NCBI RefSeq assembly: GCF_000802155.2
Contig: NZ_JQGJ02000001.1
Coordinates: forward strand, 372,001 to 436,000
Source of the DNA: Pseudomonas frederiksbergensis
GTDB lineage: Bacteria; Pseudomonadota; Gammaproteobacteria; Pseudomonadales; Pseudomonadaceae
Direction: 5' to 3'
DNA: 64,000 nt
Below are positions 17,656 through 26,931 of the stretch, piece by piece. Every line of letters begins with the position of its first letter. Position 1 is the stretch's first letter. The translations under genes and the position numbers were made by a program. The notes below the pieces were generated by a model. It did not search any database and had not been told where the DNA came from. It saw only the letters and a program-made list of their open reading frames with translations.

Positions 17656-20600
17656 TCAGCCATCTTCTTCAATGTCCAACAACAGGTTTTCCAGCGCCTC
17701 GCGATAGTCCCCCGGTTCCTGCCACATCCCCCGCTGCTGCGCCTCGATCATTCGCTCGGTCATGTCCCGCAAGGCGTCGGGGTTGTGCTGGCGAACGAAG
17801 TCCCGGGTATGCGGATCAAGGAGATAGGCATCGGCCAGCAAGGCGTACTGGTGATCGTCGATCAATTGCGTGGTGGCGTCGAAGGCGAACAGATTGTCCA
17901 CCGTCGCCGCCAGTTCGAACGCGCCTTTGTAGCCGTGGCGCTTGACCCCGTCGATCCATTTCGGATTGGCCGCACGGGAACGAATGACTCGATTGAGTTC
18001 TTCTTTCAAGGTGCGGATCTTCGGCAGGTCCGGCTGGCTGTGATCGCCGTGGTAACTGGCCGCGGCTTCGCCACCGAGGGTTTCCACGGCGGCGAGCATG
18101 CCACCCTGGAACTGGTAGTAATCGTTGGAATCGAGCAAGTCGTGCTCGCGGTTGTCCTGGTTCTGCAGCACGGCCTGCACTTGGCTCAGGCGCCTGGAGA
18201 ACTGCGCCCTTGCGGCGGTGCCTTCGTCGCCCGCGCCATACGCATAGCCACCCCAGTTGAGGTAGACCTCGGCGAGGTCTTCGCGACTCTGCCAGAGCCG
18301 ACCGTCGATCGCGCCCTGTACACCCGCGCCATAGGCACCAGGCTTGGCGCCGAAGATCCGCCATCCGGCCTGACGCACCGCGTCTTCCAGGGGCAAGCCC
18401 GACTGCAGCAGCGCTTCGCGCTCGGCGCGGACCTTCGCTGCCAGCGGGTTCATGTCGTCGGGTTCATCCAGGCCCGCAACCGCTTGCACCGCCGCATCGA
18501 ACAAACGGATCAGGTTGGCAAAGGCATCACGGAAGAACCCGGACACCCGCAACGTGACATCGACCCGAGGCCGGTCCAACAGGCTCAGCGGCAGGATCTC
18601 GAAATCATCCACCCGCTGGCTGCCCGTGGCCCACACCGGACGCACGCCCATGAGGGCCATCGCCTGGGCAATGTCGTCGCCGCCGGTGCGCATGGTCGCG
18701 GTGCCCCACACCGACAGGCCGAGCTGGCGCAGGTGATCGCCGTGGTCTTGCAGGTGCCGCTCGAGGATCAGGTTCGCCGACTGGAAGCCGATGCGCCACG
18801 CCGTGGTGGTGGGCAGGTTGCGTACGTCGACGGAGAAAAAGTTGCGCCCGGTAGGCAGCACATCCAGGCGTCCACGACTCGGCGCGCCGCTGGGCCCGGC
18901 CGGTACGAAACGCCCGCCCAGGGCATCGAGCAAGCCGCGCATTTCCGCCGGGCCACAGGCATCCAGGCGCGGCGCAACGACGGAACGCAGGTGGTCGATG
19001 ATGCCGTGCACCGTCTCCCAACCCGGCGCGTCGAGCGGCCCGATCTCGCCGTCCAGGGCTTGCTCGATCAATCGCGCGGCGAACAGTTCCAGACGTTCCC
19101 GACCATCGCCGACGGTGCGCCAAGGCTCGTCGCAGACGTCGCGCAAAGCCTCGGGACGTTCGCCGGACCAAGGCTCGGCCAAGGCACAGTCGAGCGGGTC
19201 GAAACCCAGCCCGAACGCCTTCGCCAGCGCCCGCAACAGGCTCGACTGCGCGCCCTTGCCGTCGCCACGGGGAATGCGCAGCAGCGCCAGCAAGGTGTCG
19301 ATGCGCAGCCGTCCGCCAGGCGACTCGCCAAAGATGTGCAGGCCGTCGCGAATCTGCGATTCCTTCAAATCGCACAGGTAGGTGTCCAGGCGCGGCAGCC
19401 AGATCGCCGCGTCCGCGTCGCTGTCGAGGGCACTGTCGAGTTGCAGTTCGCGGTCGATGTGCGTCTCGCGCACCAGGGCCAGGATGTCCCGTTGCAATTC
19501 CCTGGCGCGGCGCGGATCGAGCAGTTGCGCCTCGTAGTATTCGTCGGCCAGTAGTTCCAGGTTACGCAGCGGCCCGTAGGTTTCGGCCCGGGTCAGCGGT
19601 GGCATCAAGTGGTCGATGATCACTGCCTGGGTGCGGCGCTTGGCCTGGGCCCCCTCGCCTGGGTCGTTGACGATGAAGGGATAGATGTTCGGCAGCGGCC
19701 CCAGCAGCACGTCCGGCCAGCAGCTTTCCGACAGCCCGACGCCCTTGCCCGGCAGCCATTCGAGGTTGCCGTGCTTGCCGACATGGATCACGCCGTGGGC
19801 GCCGTAGGTGTGCCGCAACCAGAAATAGAACGCCAGGTAGCCATGGGGCGGCACCAGGTCCGGGTCGTGGTACACCGCGCTCGGGTCGACTTGATAGCCC
19901 CGCGCCGGCTGGATGCCGACGAACGTCAGGCCCAGGCGCAGGCCGGCGACCATCAAGCGCCCCTCACGGAACATCGGGTCCCGCTCGGGTGCGCCCCAAC
20001 GTTCCAGCACCGCTTGGCGATTGGCCTCGGGCAGCGCGTCGAACAGGGCCTGATACACGTCCAGGGCCAGGCTCTGGTGACAAGGCCGCAGATCGAGGCT
20101 GTCCAGATCGTTAGTGACCCCGCCGAGCAATTGCTGGATCAACGCGGTGCCGCTGGCCGGCAGCTCGGCGGACAGCGGATACCCTTCGGCCTGCATCGCC
20201 CGCAAGATATTCAACGCCGCCGCCGGTGTATCCAGGCCGACGCCATTGCCGATGCGCCCGTCCCGGGTCGGGTAGTTGGCAAGAATCAGCGCCACGCGCT
20301 TCTCGTGGTTGGACAGCCGCGCCAGAGTGGTCCAGCGCCGGGCCAGGCCGGCGACAAAATCCATGCGCTCGGGCACCGCCCGGTAGCAGACCACATCGCT
20401 CTGGCTGCGCTCGCTGCGCCAGGCCAGGTCCTTGAAGCTGATCGGCCGGCTGATGATGCGCCCGTCCAGTTCCGGCAAGGCGATGTGCATCGCCAGGTCC
20501 CGCGGGCCCAGGCCTTGTTCGCTGGCGCGCCAGCCGGGTTCGTTGTCCTGGGCACAGATCGCCTGGATCACCGGGATATCGCGGCGAAACGGCCGCAGAT

Positions 20601-21429
20601 GCGGCGCTTCGGGGCTGGATTGGGCGAATCCTGTGGTGTTGAGAATCACCCCCGCCCCTGCCTCGTCCAGCCAATCCTCCACCTGCGCCAGGCAGCCAGG
20701 CTCCTTGAGGCTCGCCACGGCGATCGGCAACGGATTGAGCCCCGCTGCTTGCAGGCGCTGGCAAAACACGTCGATGAACGCGGTGTTCGCGGCTTGCAGG
20801 TGAGAGCGATAGAACAGCAACGCCGCCACGGGTCTGTCGGACTGCCAGTCGGCTTGCCAATCGCTCAGGGTCGCGTTGGTTTTTTCGGGATGATAGATCG
20901 CCGTGCGCGCCAAGGGCTGTGGCTCGGCCCACGGATAATCGCGGCCAAACCATTGGCAACCGAGATGCCGGAACAGGTTCAGGGCGTTTTCCAATCCCCC
21001 CTGGCGGAGAAACTGCCAGAGGCGATCGCGATCCTCGACAGGCACGTTGCTCAAGTCGCTGAGTTCCGGGTCGGGACGATCATCCCCCGGCACCAGGATC
21101 AACTGCACGCCGCGCCCGGCCAGTTCCATCAAGCGCTCGATGCCGTAGCGCCAATAGCCGATGCCGCCATGCAGCGACAGCAGGATGACCTTGGAGTGTT
21201 GCAGCACATCGTCGAAATACAGATCCACCGAGGCGTGGTTCTGCACCTGCATCGGGTTGGCGAGACGGAACTGCGGATAATCGTCCGGCAACTGCCGAGC
21301 CGCTTCAGCCAGCAGCGCCAGGCTGGAATCGCCGCTGCACAGGATCACCAGCTCGGCGGGGGTTTGCCCGAGGTCGGCAATGTTGTCATCCGACACGAAA
21401 CCGCCGGGCTGGGTCCTGAGCAGGTGCAT
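17656..21429 (-). CDS. cobN: Cobaltochelatase subunit CobN
   Basis: 1257-residue large, metal- and tetrapyrrole-binding subunit of aerobic cobalt chelatase, of normal family length. Recognisable CobN/BchH segments include LHGGIGYWRYG near the N-terminus, GVIHVGKHGNLEWLPGKG in the middle and YQFQGGMLAAVE toward the C-terminus. It starts 3 bp from the cobW stop, so the genes are one operon read from the riboswitch. Its ATPase partners are the ChlI and ChlD homologues just downstream. Confidence 0.96.
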   Translation of the reverse strand: MHLLRTQPGGFVSDDNIADLGQTPAELVILCSGDSSLALLAEAARQLPDDYPQFRLANPMQVQNHASVDLYFDDVLQHSKVILLSLHGGIGYWRYGIERLMELAGRGVQLILVPGDDRPDPELSDLSNVPVEDRDRLWQFLRQGGLENALNLFRHLGCQWFGRDYPWAEPQPLARTAIYHPEKTNATLSDWQADWQSDRPVAALLFYRSHLQAANTAFIDVFCQRLQAAGLNPLPIAVASLKEPGCLAQVEDWLDEAGAGVILNTTGFAQSSPEAPHLRPFRRDIPVIQAICAQDNEPGWRASEQGLGPRDLAMHIALPELDGRIISRPISFKDLAWRSERSQSDVVCYRAVPERMDFVAGLARRWTTLARLSNHEKRVALILANYPTRDGRIGNGVGLDTPAAALNILRAMQAEGYPLSAELPASGTALIQQLLGGVTNDLDSLDLRPCHQSLALDVYQALFDALPEANRQAVLERWGAPERDPMFREGRLMVAGLRLGLTFVGIQPARGYQVDPSAVYHDPDLVPPHGYLAFYFWLRHTYGAHGVIHVGKHGNLEWLPGKGVGLSESCWPDVLLGPLPNIYPFIVNDPGEGAQAKRRTQAVIIDHLMPPLTRAETYGPLRNLELLADEYYEAQLLDPRRARELQRDILALVRETHIDRELQLDSALDSDADAAIWLPRLDTYLCDLKESQIRDGLHIFGESPGGRLRIDTLLALLRIPRGDGKGAQSSLLRALAKAFGLGFDPLDCALAEPWSGERPEALRDVCDEPWRTVGDGRERLELFAARLIEQALDGEIGPLDAPGWETVHGIIDHLRSVVAPRLDACGPAEMRGLLDALGGRFVPAGPSGAPSRGRLDVLPTGRNFFSVDVRNLPTTTAWRIGFQSANLILERHLQDHGDHLRQLGLSVWGTATMRTGGDDIAQAMALMGVRPVWATGSQRVDDFEILPLSLLDRPRVDVTLRVSGFFRDAFANLIRLFDAAVQAVAGLDEPDDMNPLAAKVRAEREALLQSGLPLEDAVRQAGWRIFGAKPGAYGAGVQGAIDGRLWQSREDLAEVYLNWGGYAYGAGDEGTAARAQFSRRLSQVQAVLQNQDNREHDLLDSNDYYQFQGGMLAAVETLGGEAAASYHGDHSQPDLPKIRTLKEELNRVIRSRAANPKWIDGVKRHGYKGAFELAATVDNLFAFDATTQLIDDHQYALLADAYLLDPHTRDFVRQHNPDALRDMTERMIEAQQRGMWQEPGDYREALENLLLDIEEDG

Positions 21430-21432
21430 GGC

Positions 21433-22497
21433 TTAAACGCTGAGGGCGGCGCGCAACTGCGCTTCGAGCAGCCCGGCATCCAGCGCCTGGCCGATCAGCA
21501 CCAGCCGCGTCACCCGCGCTTCGTCGGCGCCCCACTGGCGGTCGAAGTGTTTGTCGAAACGGGTGCCGACGCCTTGGATCAGCAGGCGCATCGGCTTGTT
21601 CGGGATGGCCGCGAAGCCCTTGACCCGCAGCACGTCGTGCTGGACCACCAGTTGCGTCAGCGCGTCCAGCAGCAGGCTTTCGTCAGCCTGGGGCAGTTCG
21701 ATGGAAATCGAATCGAAGGCGTCATGATCGTGGTCGTCATCATCGCCGTCATGGTGGTGGTCGTGATGGCTGTGGCGGCTGTCGATGTGTTCTTCGGAAC
21801 CGGCGCCCAGGCCGATCAACACGTCCAGCGGCAGGCGACCACTGCTGGCTTCGATGACCTTGACCGCTGCCGGCAGTTCTTCGGCGACTTCCAGGCGGAC
21901 TTTTGCCAGGTCTTCGGGATTGATCAGGTCGGCTTTGTTGAGGATCACCAGGTCGGCGCTCGCCAGTTGATCGGCGAACAGCTCGTGCAAGGGCGATTCA
22001 TGGTCCAGGTTCGGGTCCAGCTTGCGCTGGGCATCGACCTTGTCCGGGAACGCGGCGAAGGTGCCGGCGGCAACGGCCGGACTGTCGACCACGGTGATCA
22101 CCGCATCGACCGTACAGGCGCTGCGGATTTCCGGCCACTGGAAGGCCTGGACCAACGGCTTGGGCAAGGCCAGGCCGGAGGTTTCGATGAGGATGTGGTC
22201 GAGGTCGCCGCGACGGGCCACCAATTCGCGCATTACCGGGAAGAACTCCTCCTGCACGGTGCAGCACAGGCAACCGTTGGCCAGTTCATATACTCGGCCG
22301 TTGGCTTCTTCTTCGGTGCAACCGATGGAGCACTGCTTGAGAATCTCGCCGTCGATGCCCAGCTCGCCGAACTCATTGACGATGACCGCGATGCGCCGGC
22401 CTTGGGCGTTGTCGAGCATGTGCCGCAGCAAGGTGGTCTTACCCGAGCCGAGGAAACCGGTAACGATGGTGACGGGGAGTTTGGCCAGTGTTTTCAT
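21433..22497 (-). CDS. cobW: CobW-family GTPase (metal chaperone)
   Basis: 354-residue G3E-family P-loop GTPase thought to deliver cobalt to the chelatase. Walker A is GFLGSGKTT; the metal-binding CxCC motif is in NGCLCCTVQ; a His/Asp-rich stretch (about 250-275) can bind metal; the C-terminal CobW_C domain follows. The start at 22497 (MKTLAKLPVTI) has AAAGGGC upstream; a longer frame to 22581 is not family-like. It is the first gene behind the cobalamin riboswitch. Confidence 0.95.
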   Translation of the reverse strand: MKTLAKLPVTIVTGFLGSGKTTLLRHMLDNAQGRRIAVIVNEFGELGIDGEILKQCSIGCTEEEANGRVYELANGCLCCTVQEEFFPVMRELVARRGDLDHILIETSGLALPKPLVQAFQWPEIRSACTVDAVITVVDSPAVAAGTFAAFPDKVDAQRKLDPNLDHESPLHELFADQLASADLVILNKADLINPEDLAKVRLEVAEELPAAVKVIEASSGRLPLDVLIGLGAGSEEHIDSRHSHHDHHHDGDDDDHDHDAFDSISIELPQADESLLLDALTQLVVQHDVLRVKGFAAIPNKPMRLLIQGVGTRFDKHFDRQWGADEARVTRLVLIGQALDAGLLEAQLRAALSV

Positions 22498-22611
22498 CGG
22501 ATGCCCTTTGGCAAGGTGGCGGGCAAACGGGACGACAACCGCAGGCACGGGCGTGCGCGGAAGATTTCGCCACCGGATCACCCCGCCCGGTTGTAGTGAG
22601 AATCTATTGTC

Positions 22612-22822
22612 GAGGCAGGTCTCCTGGCTGACGGCGGGCCAGACAGGCTTTTATCCAAAGCCTGGGCTGGCAATTTGCTGCGCCTTCCCGTGCGCCCGTT
22701 GTAACAGGGCATGCACAGTGGCCTTGCAGAAACAGCACCGTTCACAGTTGCGGGGGCAGCCGCGGCTTGGACCGCGTTCCCTTCTTAGCTTCGGCGCGTG
22801 CCGAAGAACCTCGAAGGCGCAA
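22612..22822 (-). ncRNA. Cobalamin riboswitch upstream of cobW
   Basis: The minus strand carries the hallmark segments in order: a 5' GGTTCTTCGG region, AAGGGAAC, CTGCCCCCGCAACTGT, GCCACTGTGC, GGGAAGGC and finally the B12 box AGCCAGGAGACCTGCC at 22614-22629. When B12 is plentiful it should reduce expression of cobW-cobN-chlI-chlD. Its 3' edge is about 115 bp before the cobW ATG, leaving room for an expression platform. Confidence 0.95.
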
Positions 22823-22907
22823 GGCTACGCAGGGTGTGCGGGCGGGTCAATGTCCGAAGGCAATCTGCGTTGGCTGACGGATCCTGGCGACGGCCTCGCG
22901 GGCCAAT

Positions 22908-24044
22908 TCAGCGGGCCGCCACTTGCCAGAGCCGGGCGATATCCCGGGCCCGCTCGGCCAGCAGGCGCGGCGCATCGGTGCAGGCTTCTTGCAGCGTCAT
23001 CGGCCCGTTCGCCAAGGCAAACGCGGCATCGATACCGTGTTCATAAAGCGCTTCGTAGCCCTCCCCCAGCGTACCGGCGATGACCACCACCGGCACGCCG
23101 CGGCGCTGGGCGATGCGGGCGACGCCATACGGCGTCTTGCCACGCAGGGTCTGGGCGTCGAAACGACCTTCACCGGTGACCACCAGGTCGGCACCGTCGA
23201 TGGCATCGGCCAATCCGGTCAATTGCGCGACGACTTCCACGCCGGTCCGAAATTGCGCCTTGAGGAAAGCCTTGGCGGCGAAGCCCAGGCCGCCGGCGGC
23301 ACCGCTGCCGGGTTCGTCGCTAACGTCACGGTCGAGCACCTGGGCACAGTGTCCGGCGAAGTGCGCCAGCGCCCGGTCAAGTTGCTGCACCTGCTCGGCG
23401 GAGGCGCCTTTTTGCGGGCCAAACACGGCCGAAGCGCCGTGGGGGCCGCAGAGCGGGTTGTCAACATCAGCGGCGATTTCGAAACGCACGCCGGCCAGGC
23501 GCGGGTCCAGGTCGCGCAGGTCGATACGTGCCAGTTTGCCCAACGCCAGCCCTCCGGGCGGTAGCGCCTGGCCCTGATCATCCAGCAATGCCACGCCCAA
23601 AGCCTGCATCGCCCCTGCCCCGCCGTCGTTGGTGGCGCTGCCGCCAATTGCCAGGATGACCCGGCTGGCACCTTCATCCAGGGCGGCGCGGATCAGTTCG
23701 CCGGTTCCAAACGTGCTGCTGGAACAGGCGTCGCGCTGCCCGGGTGGTACCAATTGCAGGCCGCTGGCCTCGGCCATCTCGATGATCGCGGTACGGCTGT
23801 CGGGCAACCAGCCCCAGCGGGCTTCGACAGCGGCGCCCAGCGGGCCACGGACTCGCGCCCCACGCCATTGGCCATCACAGGCCGCCAGCACCGCCTCTAC
23901 CGTTCCCTCACCGCCATCGGCCATCGGGCACTTGATCAATTGCGCAGCCGGCCAGACCTGGGCCAACCCTTCTGCGATGGCGTGCGCCACGCCTTGGGCG
24001 CTAAGGCTGTCCTTGAACGAGTCGGGGGCGATGATTATTTTCAT
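22908..24044 (-). CDS. glxK: Glycerate kinase (GlxK/GarK type)
   Basis: 378-residue cytoplasmic kinase that converts D-glycerate to 2-phosphoglycerate. Family motifs are IIIAPDSFKDSLSA at the N-terminus, MADGGEGTVEAV, ATNDGGAGAMQALG and TGEGRFDAQTLRGK. The start at 24044 (MKIIIAPDS) follows GGAGAACAAAA; upstream in-frame codons are excluded. It lies 3' of the CdaR-type regulator on the same strand and close to an MFS transporter, suggesting a glycerate/glucarate catabolic unit. Confidence 0.93.
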   Translation of the reverse strand: MKIIIAPDSFKDSLSAQGVAHAIAEGLAQVWPAAQLIKCPMADGGEGTVEAVLAACDGQWRGARVRGPLGAAVEARWGWLPDSRTAIIEMAEASGLQLVPPGQRDACSSSTFGTGELIRAALDEGASRVILAIGGSATNDGGAGAMQALGVALLDDQGQALPPGGLALGKLARIDLRDLDPRLAGVRFEIAADVDNPLCGPHGASAVFGPQKGASAEQVQQLDRALAHFAGHCAQVLDRDVSDEPGSGAAGGLGFAAKAFLKAQFRTGVEVVAQLTGLADAIDGADLVVTGEGRFDAQTLRGKTPYGVARIAQRRGVPVVVIAGTLGEGYEALYEHGIDAAFALANGPMTLQEACTDAPRLLAERARDIARLWQVAAR

Positions 24045-24171
24045 TTTTGTTCTCCGGTTCCGATGCACAGCATGCTGCCAGCTGAACACGACCCTGACGC
24101 CGGTCCGCCGCACAAAACTCCTTGGACATTATTGGTCAAACTCACAAAAATGGCGGTCCGGCATTGCCGGC

Positions 24172-24197
24172 CCCTTCGCGAGCAGGCTCGCGAAGGG
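24172..24197. repeat. Intergenic palindrome (CCCTTCGCGAGC...GCTCGCGAAGGG)
   Basis: A 12-base-arm hairpin between the cdaR-like stop and glxK. It belongs to another REP-like type (TTCGCGAGCAGGCTCGCGAA core). It separates the regulator from the kinase and may limit read-through. Confidence 0.7.
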
Positions 24198-24198
24198 T

Positions 24199-25323
24199 TC
24201 ATGCCGGTAAATCTGGATCATGTGGCAACAATTGGACCCCCAGATACAACGCCAGCATCCCATCCAGCCTGAGCGGGTCGACGCCGCTGAGTTCGGCGAT
24301 GCGCTCCATGCGATAGCGCAGGCTGTTGCGGTGGATGCCCAGGGCGTCTGCGCAAGCCTGGCTCTGGCCGTCGTGTTCGCACCAGCTTCGCAGCGTAGCG
24401 AGCAATTGGCCGTTGCTGTCCTTGGCGATCACTTTGCGCAAGGGGCTGAGCAGTTCATCGAGGGCGTCATCGCTGCGATGCCGCCAGAGCATCACAGGCA
24501 GACGGTAGCGATTGAGGATCAGCAAGCGCGATTGCGGCAGGACGTCACGACCATACGCCAGCAGGTCCGCCACCCGCCGGTAGCAACGGCGCAGGCCCGC
24601 CAAGCCTTCGGCCTGGCCGCCCACCGCCACTCGAAGGATGCTCCAGCCCAGGCCGTCGAGCTTGCCCAGCAGCCGCTCGTTCTCCACCGAGGCCGTGACC
24701 GGTCGGCACCAGAGCAACGACGATTTGGACGAAGTCAGGCACCAGCTGTCCGGGTAGCGTGACATCAGCCAGGCGCTCAGGGACTCGACGGTTTGCCCGG
24801 GGCCATGCTCCAGGCCCAATTCAAACAAACAAGGCACCCGTGACAGCTGTGGCTTGAGGCCCATTTGCCGAGCTTCATCGAGCAACCGTGGCGAATCCCC
24901 GGCATCACCCAGCAGCAACGCCAGCAGGTCATCGCAACGCTGGCGGCGCCATTGTTGCTCGGCCTGCTGGTTGCGTTGGCCGAGCAGCATTTCAGCGGTC
25001 ATGCGCACCAGTTCGGCGTAGGTGCGCAACTGCGCGGGTTCGCCGGTGATGCCCAGCACGCCGATCAGCCGCTGGTCGAGCATCAACGGCAGGTTGATCC
25101 CCGGCTGCACGCCCTTGAGGTGCACGGCGGTGTGCTCGTCGATTTCCACTACCCGACCATTGGCGAGGACCAGTTGCGCACCCTCATGGCGGGTATTGAT
25201 GCGCTCGCGCTCGCCGCTGCCGAGGATCAGGCCCTGGTTGTCCATGACGTTGACGTTATAGGGCAAGATCGTCATCGCCCGGTCGACGATGTCCTGCGCC
25301 AGGTCGTGATCGAGTTCGAACAT
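24199..25323 (-). CDS. cdaR: CdaR-family sugar diacid regulator
   Basis: 374-residue activator-type regulator. An N-terminal sugar-diacid recognition domain (about 1-135; MFELDHDLAQDIVDRAM, then LPLMLDQRLIGVLGITG) and a C-terminal PucR/CdaR HTH (about 315-370; CADALGIHRNSLRYRMERI). In E. coli CdaR responds to glycerate and controls glucarate/galactarate genes. Here it faces a divergent MFS gene and is followed by glycerate kinase, which supports the same signal. The start at 25323 is the family N-terminus; the longer upstream frame is not. Confidence 0.88.
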   Translation of the reverse strand: MFELDHDLAQDIVDRAMTILPYNVNVMDNQGLILGSGERERINTRHEGAQLVLANGRVVEIDEHTAVHLKGVQPGINLPLMLDQRLIGVLGITGEPAQLRTYAELVRMTAEMLLGQRNQQAEQQWRRQRCDDLLALLLGDAGDSPRLLDEARQMGLKPQLSRVPCLFELGLEHGPGQTVESLSAWLMSRYPDSWCLTSSKSSLLWCRPVTASVENERLLGKLDGLGWSILRVAVGGQAEGLAGLRRCYRRVADLLAYGRDVLPQSRLLILNRYRLPVMLWRHRSDDALDELLSPLRKVIAKDSNGQLLATLRSWCEHDGQSQACADALGIHRNSLRYRMERIAELSGVDPLRLDGMLALYLGVQLLPHDPDLPA

Positions 25324-25387
25324 GGGAGTTCCTTGCAAGCGGCATGATTGTTGTTTTGTGGTGCGTCGCCCGGAGGATTGGTCAGGC

Positions 25388-25415
25388 GCACAGGGTCGGC
25401 CTGCAAACCCTGTGC
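25388..25415. promoter_or_regulatory. Inverted repeat in the cdaR/MFS divergent promoter region
   Basis: Perfect 8-bp arms GCACAGGG (25388-25395) and CCCTGTGC (25408-25415), 12 bp apart, lie in the 190-bp gap between cdaR and the transporter. A regulator binding here could control both genes. Linking it to CdaR is inference. Confidence 0.4.
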
Positions 25416-25513
25416 TCCGGCACAAAGACACGGGACCTTGGGCTGGCCGAGACTCAAGGGGCAGTCAACGTTACCCCTTGGCACGCCAAAATCATAATAA
25501 AGAGAGACCCGCC

Positions 25514-26824
25514 ATGTCCCAGAGCGCAACAGCCCTCCTGGCTACCCCTGACGAAAAAAATACCGTCTACAAGCGCATCACCCTGCGCCTGATCCCCTTC
25601 ATTTTCATCTGCTACTTGTTCAATTACCTGGACCGAGTGAACGTTGGCTTCGCCAAGTTGCAGATGCTCGACGCGTTGAAATTCAGCGAAACCGTATACG
25701 GCCTCGGCGCCGGGATCTTTTTCATCGGCTACGTGCTGTGCGGCGTGCCGAGCAACCTGGCCTTGACCAGGTTCGGGCCACGGCGCTGGATCGCCTTGAT
25801 GATGATCACCTGGGGCACGCTGTCGACCTGCCTGTTGTTCGTGACCACGCCGACCCAGTTCTACACCTTGCGGCTGTTCACCGGCGCCGCTGAAGCCGGG
25901 TTCTTTCCTGGCGTCGTGCTGTACCTCTCGCAGTGGTTCCCGACGTTCCGCCGTGGTCGGATCATGGCGCTGTTCATGTCGGCGATTCCCGTATCCGGCC
26001 TGTTGGGCAGCCCGTTCTCCGGCTGGATTCTCAACCACTTCGCCGCCGGCCAGGGCGGCCTGTCGGGCTGGCAGTGGATGTTCCTGCTGCAAGGCGTTCC
26101 GACGGTGATCCTCGGAGCCCTGGCGTTCTTCCTGCTCAGCGACACCTTCGCCAAAGCCACCTGGCTGACCGATCATGAACGCGCGGTGCTCACCGCCGAC
26201 CACGCCGAAGACCTGGCCAACAAGCCGAAAACCAGCACCGACTCCTTGGCGGCCGTGTTCAAGAACCCGGCGATCTGGGCCTTTGGCCTGGTGTACTTCT
26301 GCATCCAGAGCGGCGTATACGCCATCAATTTCTGGCTGCCGTCGATCATCAAGAACCTCGGTTTCAGCGATAACCTGGTGATCGGCTGGCTGAGTGCGAT
26401 TCCGTATCTGCTGGCTGCGCTGTTCATGTTGCTGGTGGGCCGCTCGGCGGATCTGCACAAGGAGCGTCGCTGGCACCTGGTCGTGCCGATGTTGATGGGC
26501 GCGGTGGGCTTGCTGATCGCGGTCAATTTCGCCACCACCCCGGCCATTGCCATCCTTGGCCTGTCCATCGCCACCATGGGCGCCCTCACCGGCCTCCCGA
26601 TGTTCTGGCCGGTGCCTACCGCCCTGCTCAGCGCCGGCGCGGCAGCCGGTGGGTTGGCGTTGATCAACTCCATGGGCCAGATGGCCGGTTTCCTCAGCCC
26701 CTACCTGGTGGGCTGGGTCAAGGACGCCACCGGCTCGACCGATGCGGCGTTGTATTTGCTGGCGGGCGTGATTGTCTGCGGCAGCCTGCTGGCGTTGCGC
26801 ATGACCCGCACCCTGCGGGCCTGA
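25514..26824 (+). CDS. MFS transporter, anion:cation symporter family
   Basis: 436-residue inner-membrane permease with about 12 hydrophobic segments. The opening ITLRLIPFIFICYLFNYLDRVNVGFAK and the TGAAEAGFFPGVVLYLSQWFP motif mark the ACS branch that carries glucarate, tartrate, glycerate or similar organic anions. It is divergent from the CdaR-type regulator and near glycerate kinase, so uptake of glycerate or a sugar diacid is likely. The start at 25514 follows AAAGAGAG; the longer frame to 25322 reads the promoter region. Confidence 0.88.
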   Translation: MSQSATALLATPDEKNTVYKRITLRLIPFIFICYLFNYLDRVNVGFAKLQMLDALKFSETVYGLGAGIFFIGYVLCGVPSNLALTRFGPRRWIALMMITWGTLSTCLLFVTTPTQFYTLRLFTGAAEAGFFPGVVLYLSQWFPTFRRGRIMALFMSAIPVSGLLGSPFSGWILNHFAAGQGGLSGWQWMFLLQGVPTVILGALAFFLLSDTFAKATWLTDHERAVLTADHAEDLANKPKTSTDSLAAVFKNPAIWAFGLVYFCIQSGVYAINFWLPSIIKNLGFSDNLVIGWLSAIPYLLAALFMLLVGRSADLHKERRWHLVVPMLMGAVGLLIAVNFATTPAIAILGLSIATMGALTGLPMFWPVPTALLSAGAAAGGLALINSMGQMAGFLSPYLVGWVKDATGSTDAALYLLAGVIVCGSLLALRMTRTLRA

Positions 26825-26931
26825 TCCCTGATCCCACAGTCGATTTCGCGGTGTTTGAGAAAAACGGTTGGATCCAGGCGGCGGTTCTGGTATTTGATTG
26901 AGCCTTTCCCCATGGATAAAAGGATCTTGTC

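Noticed and set aside
16609..19554. 981-codon plus-strand frame across chlI and cobN
   Set aside because: Lies antisense to chlI and cobN, whose motifs are clear. Amino-acid composition is that of a shadow frame.
19609..22596. 995-codon plus-strand frame opposite cobN and cobW
   Set aside because: Antisense shadow of cobN/cobW; no domain and no ribosome-binding site.
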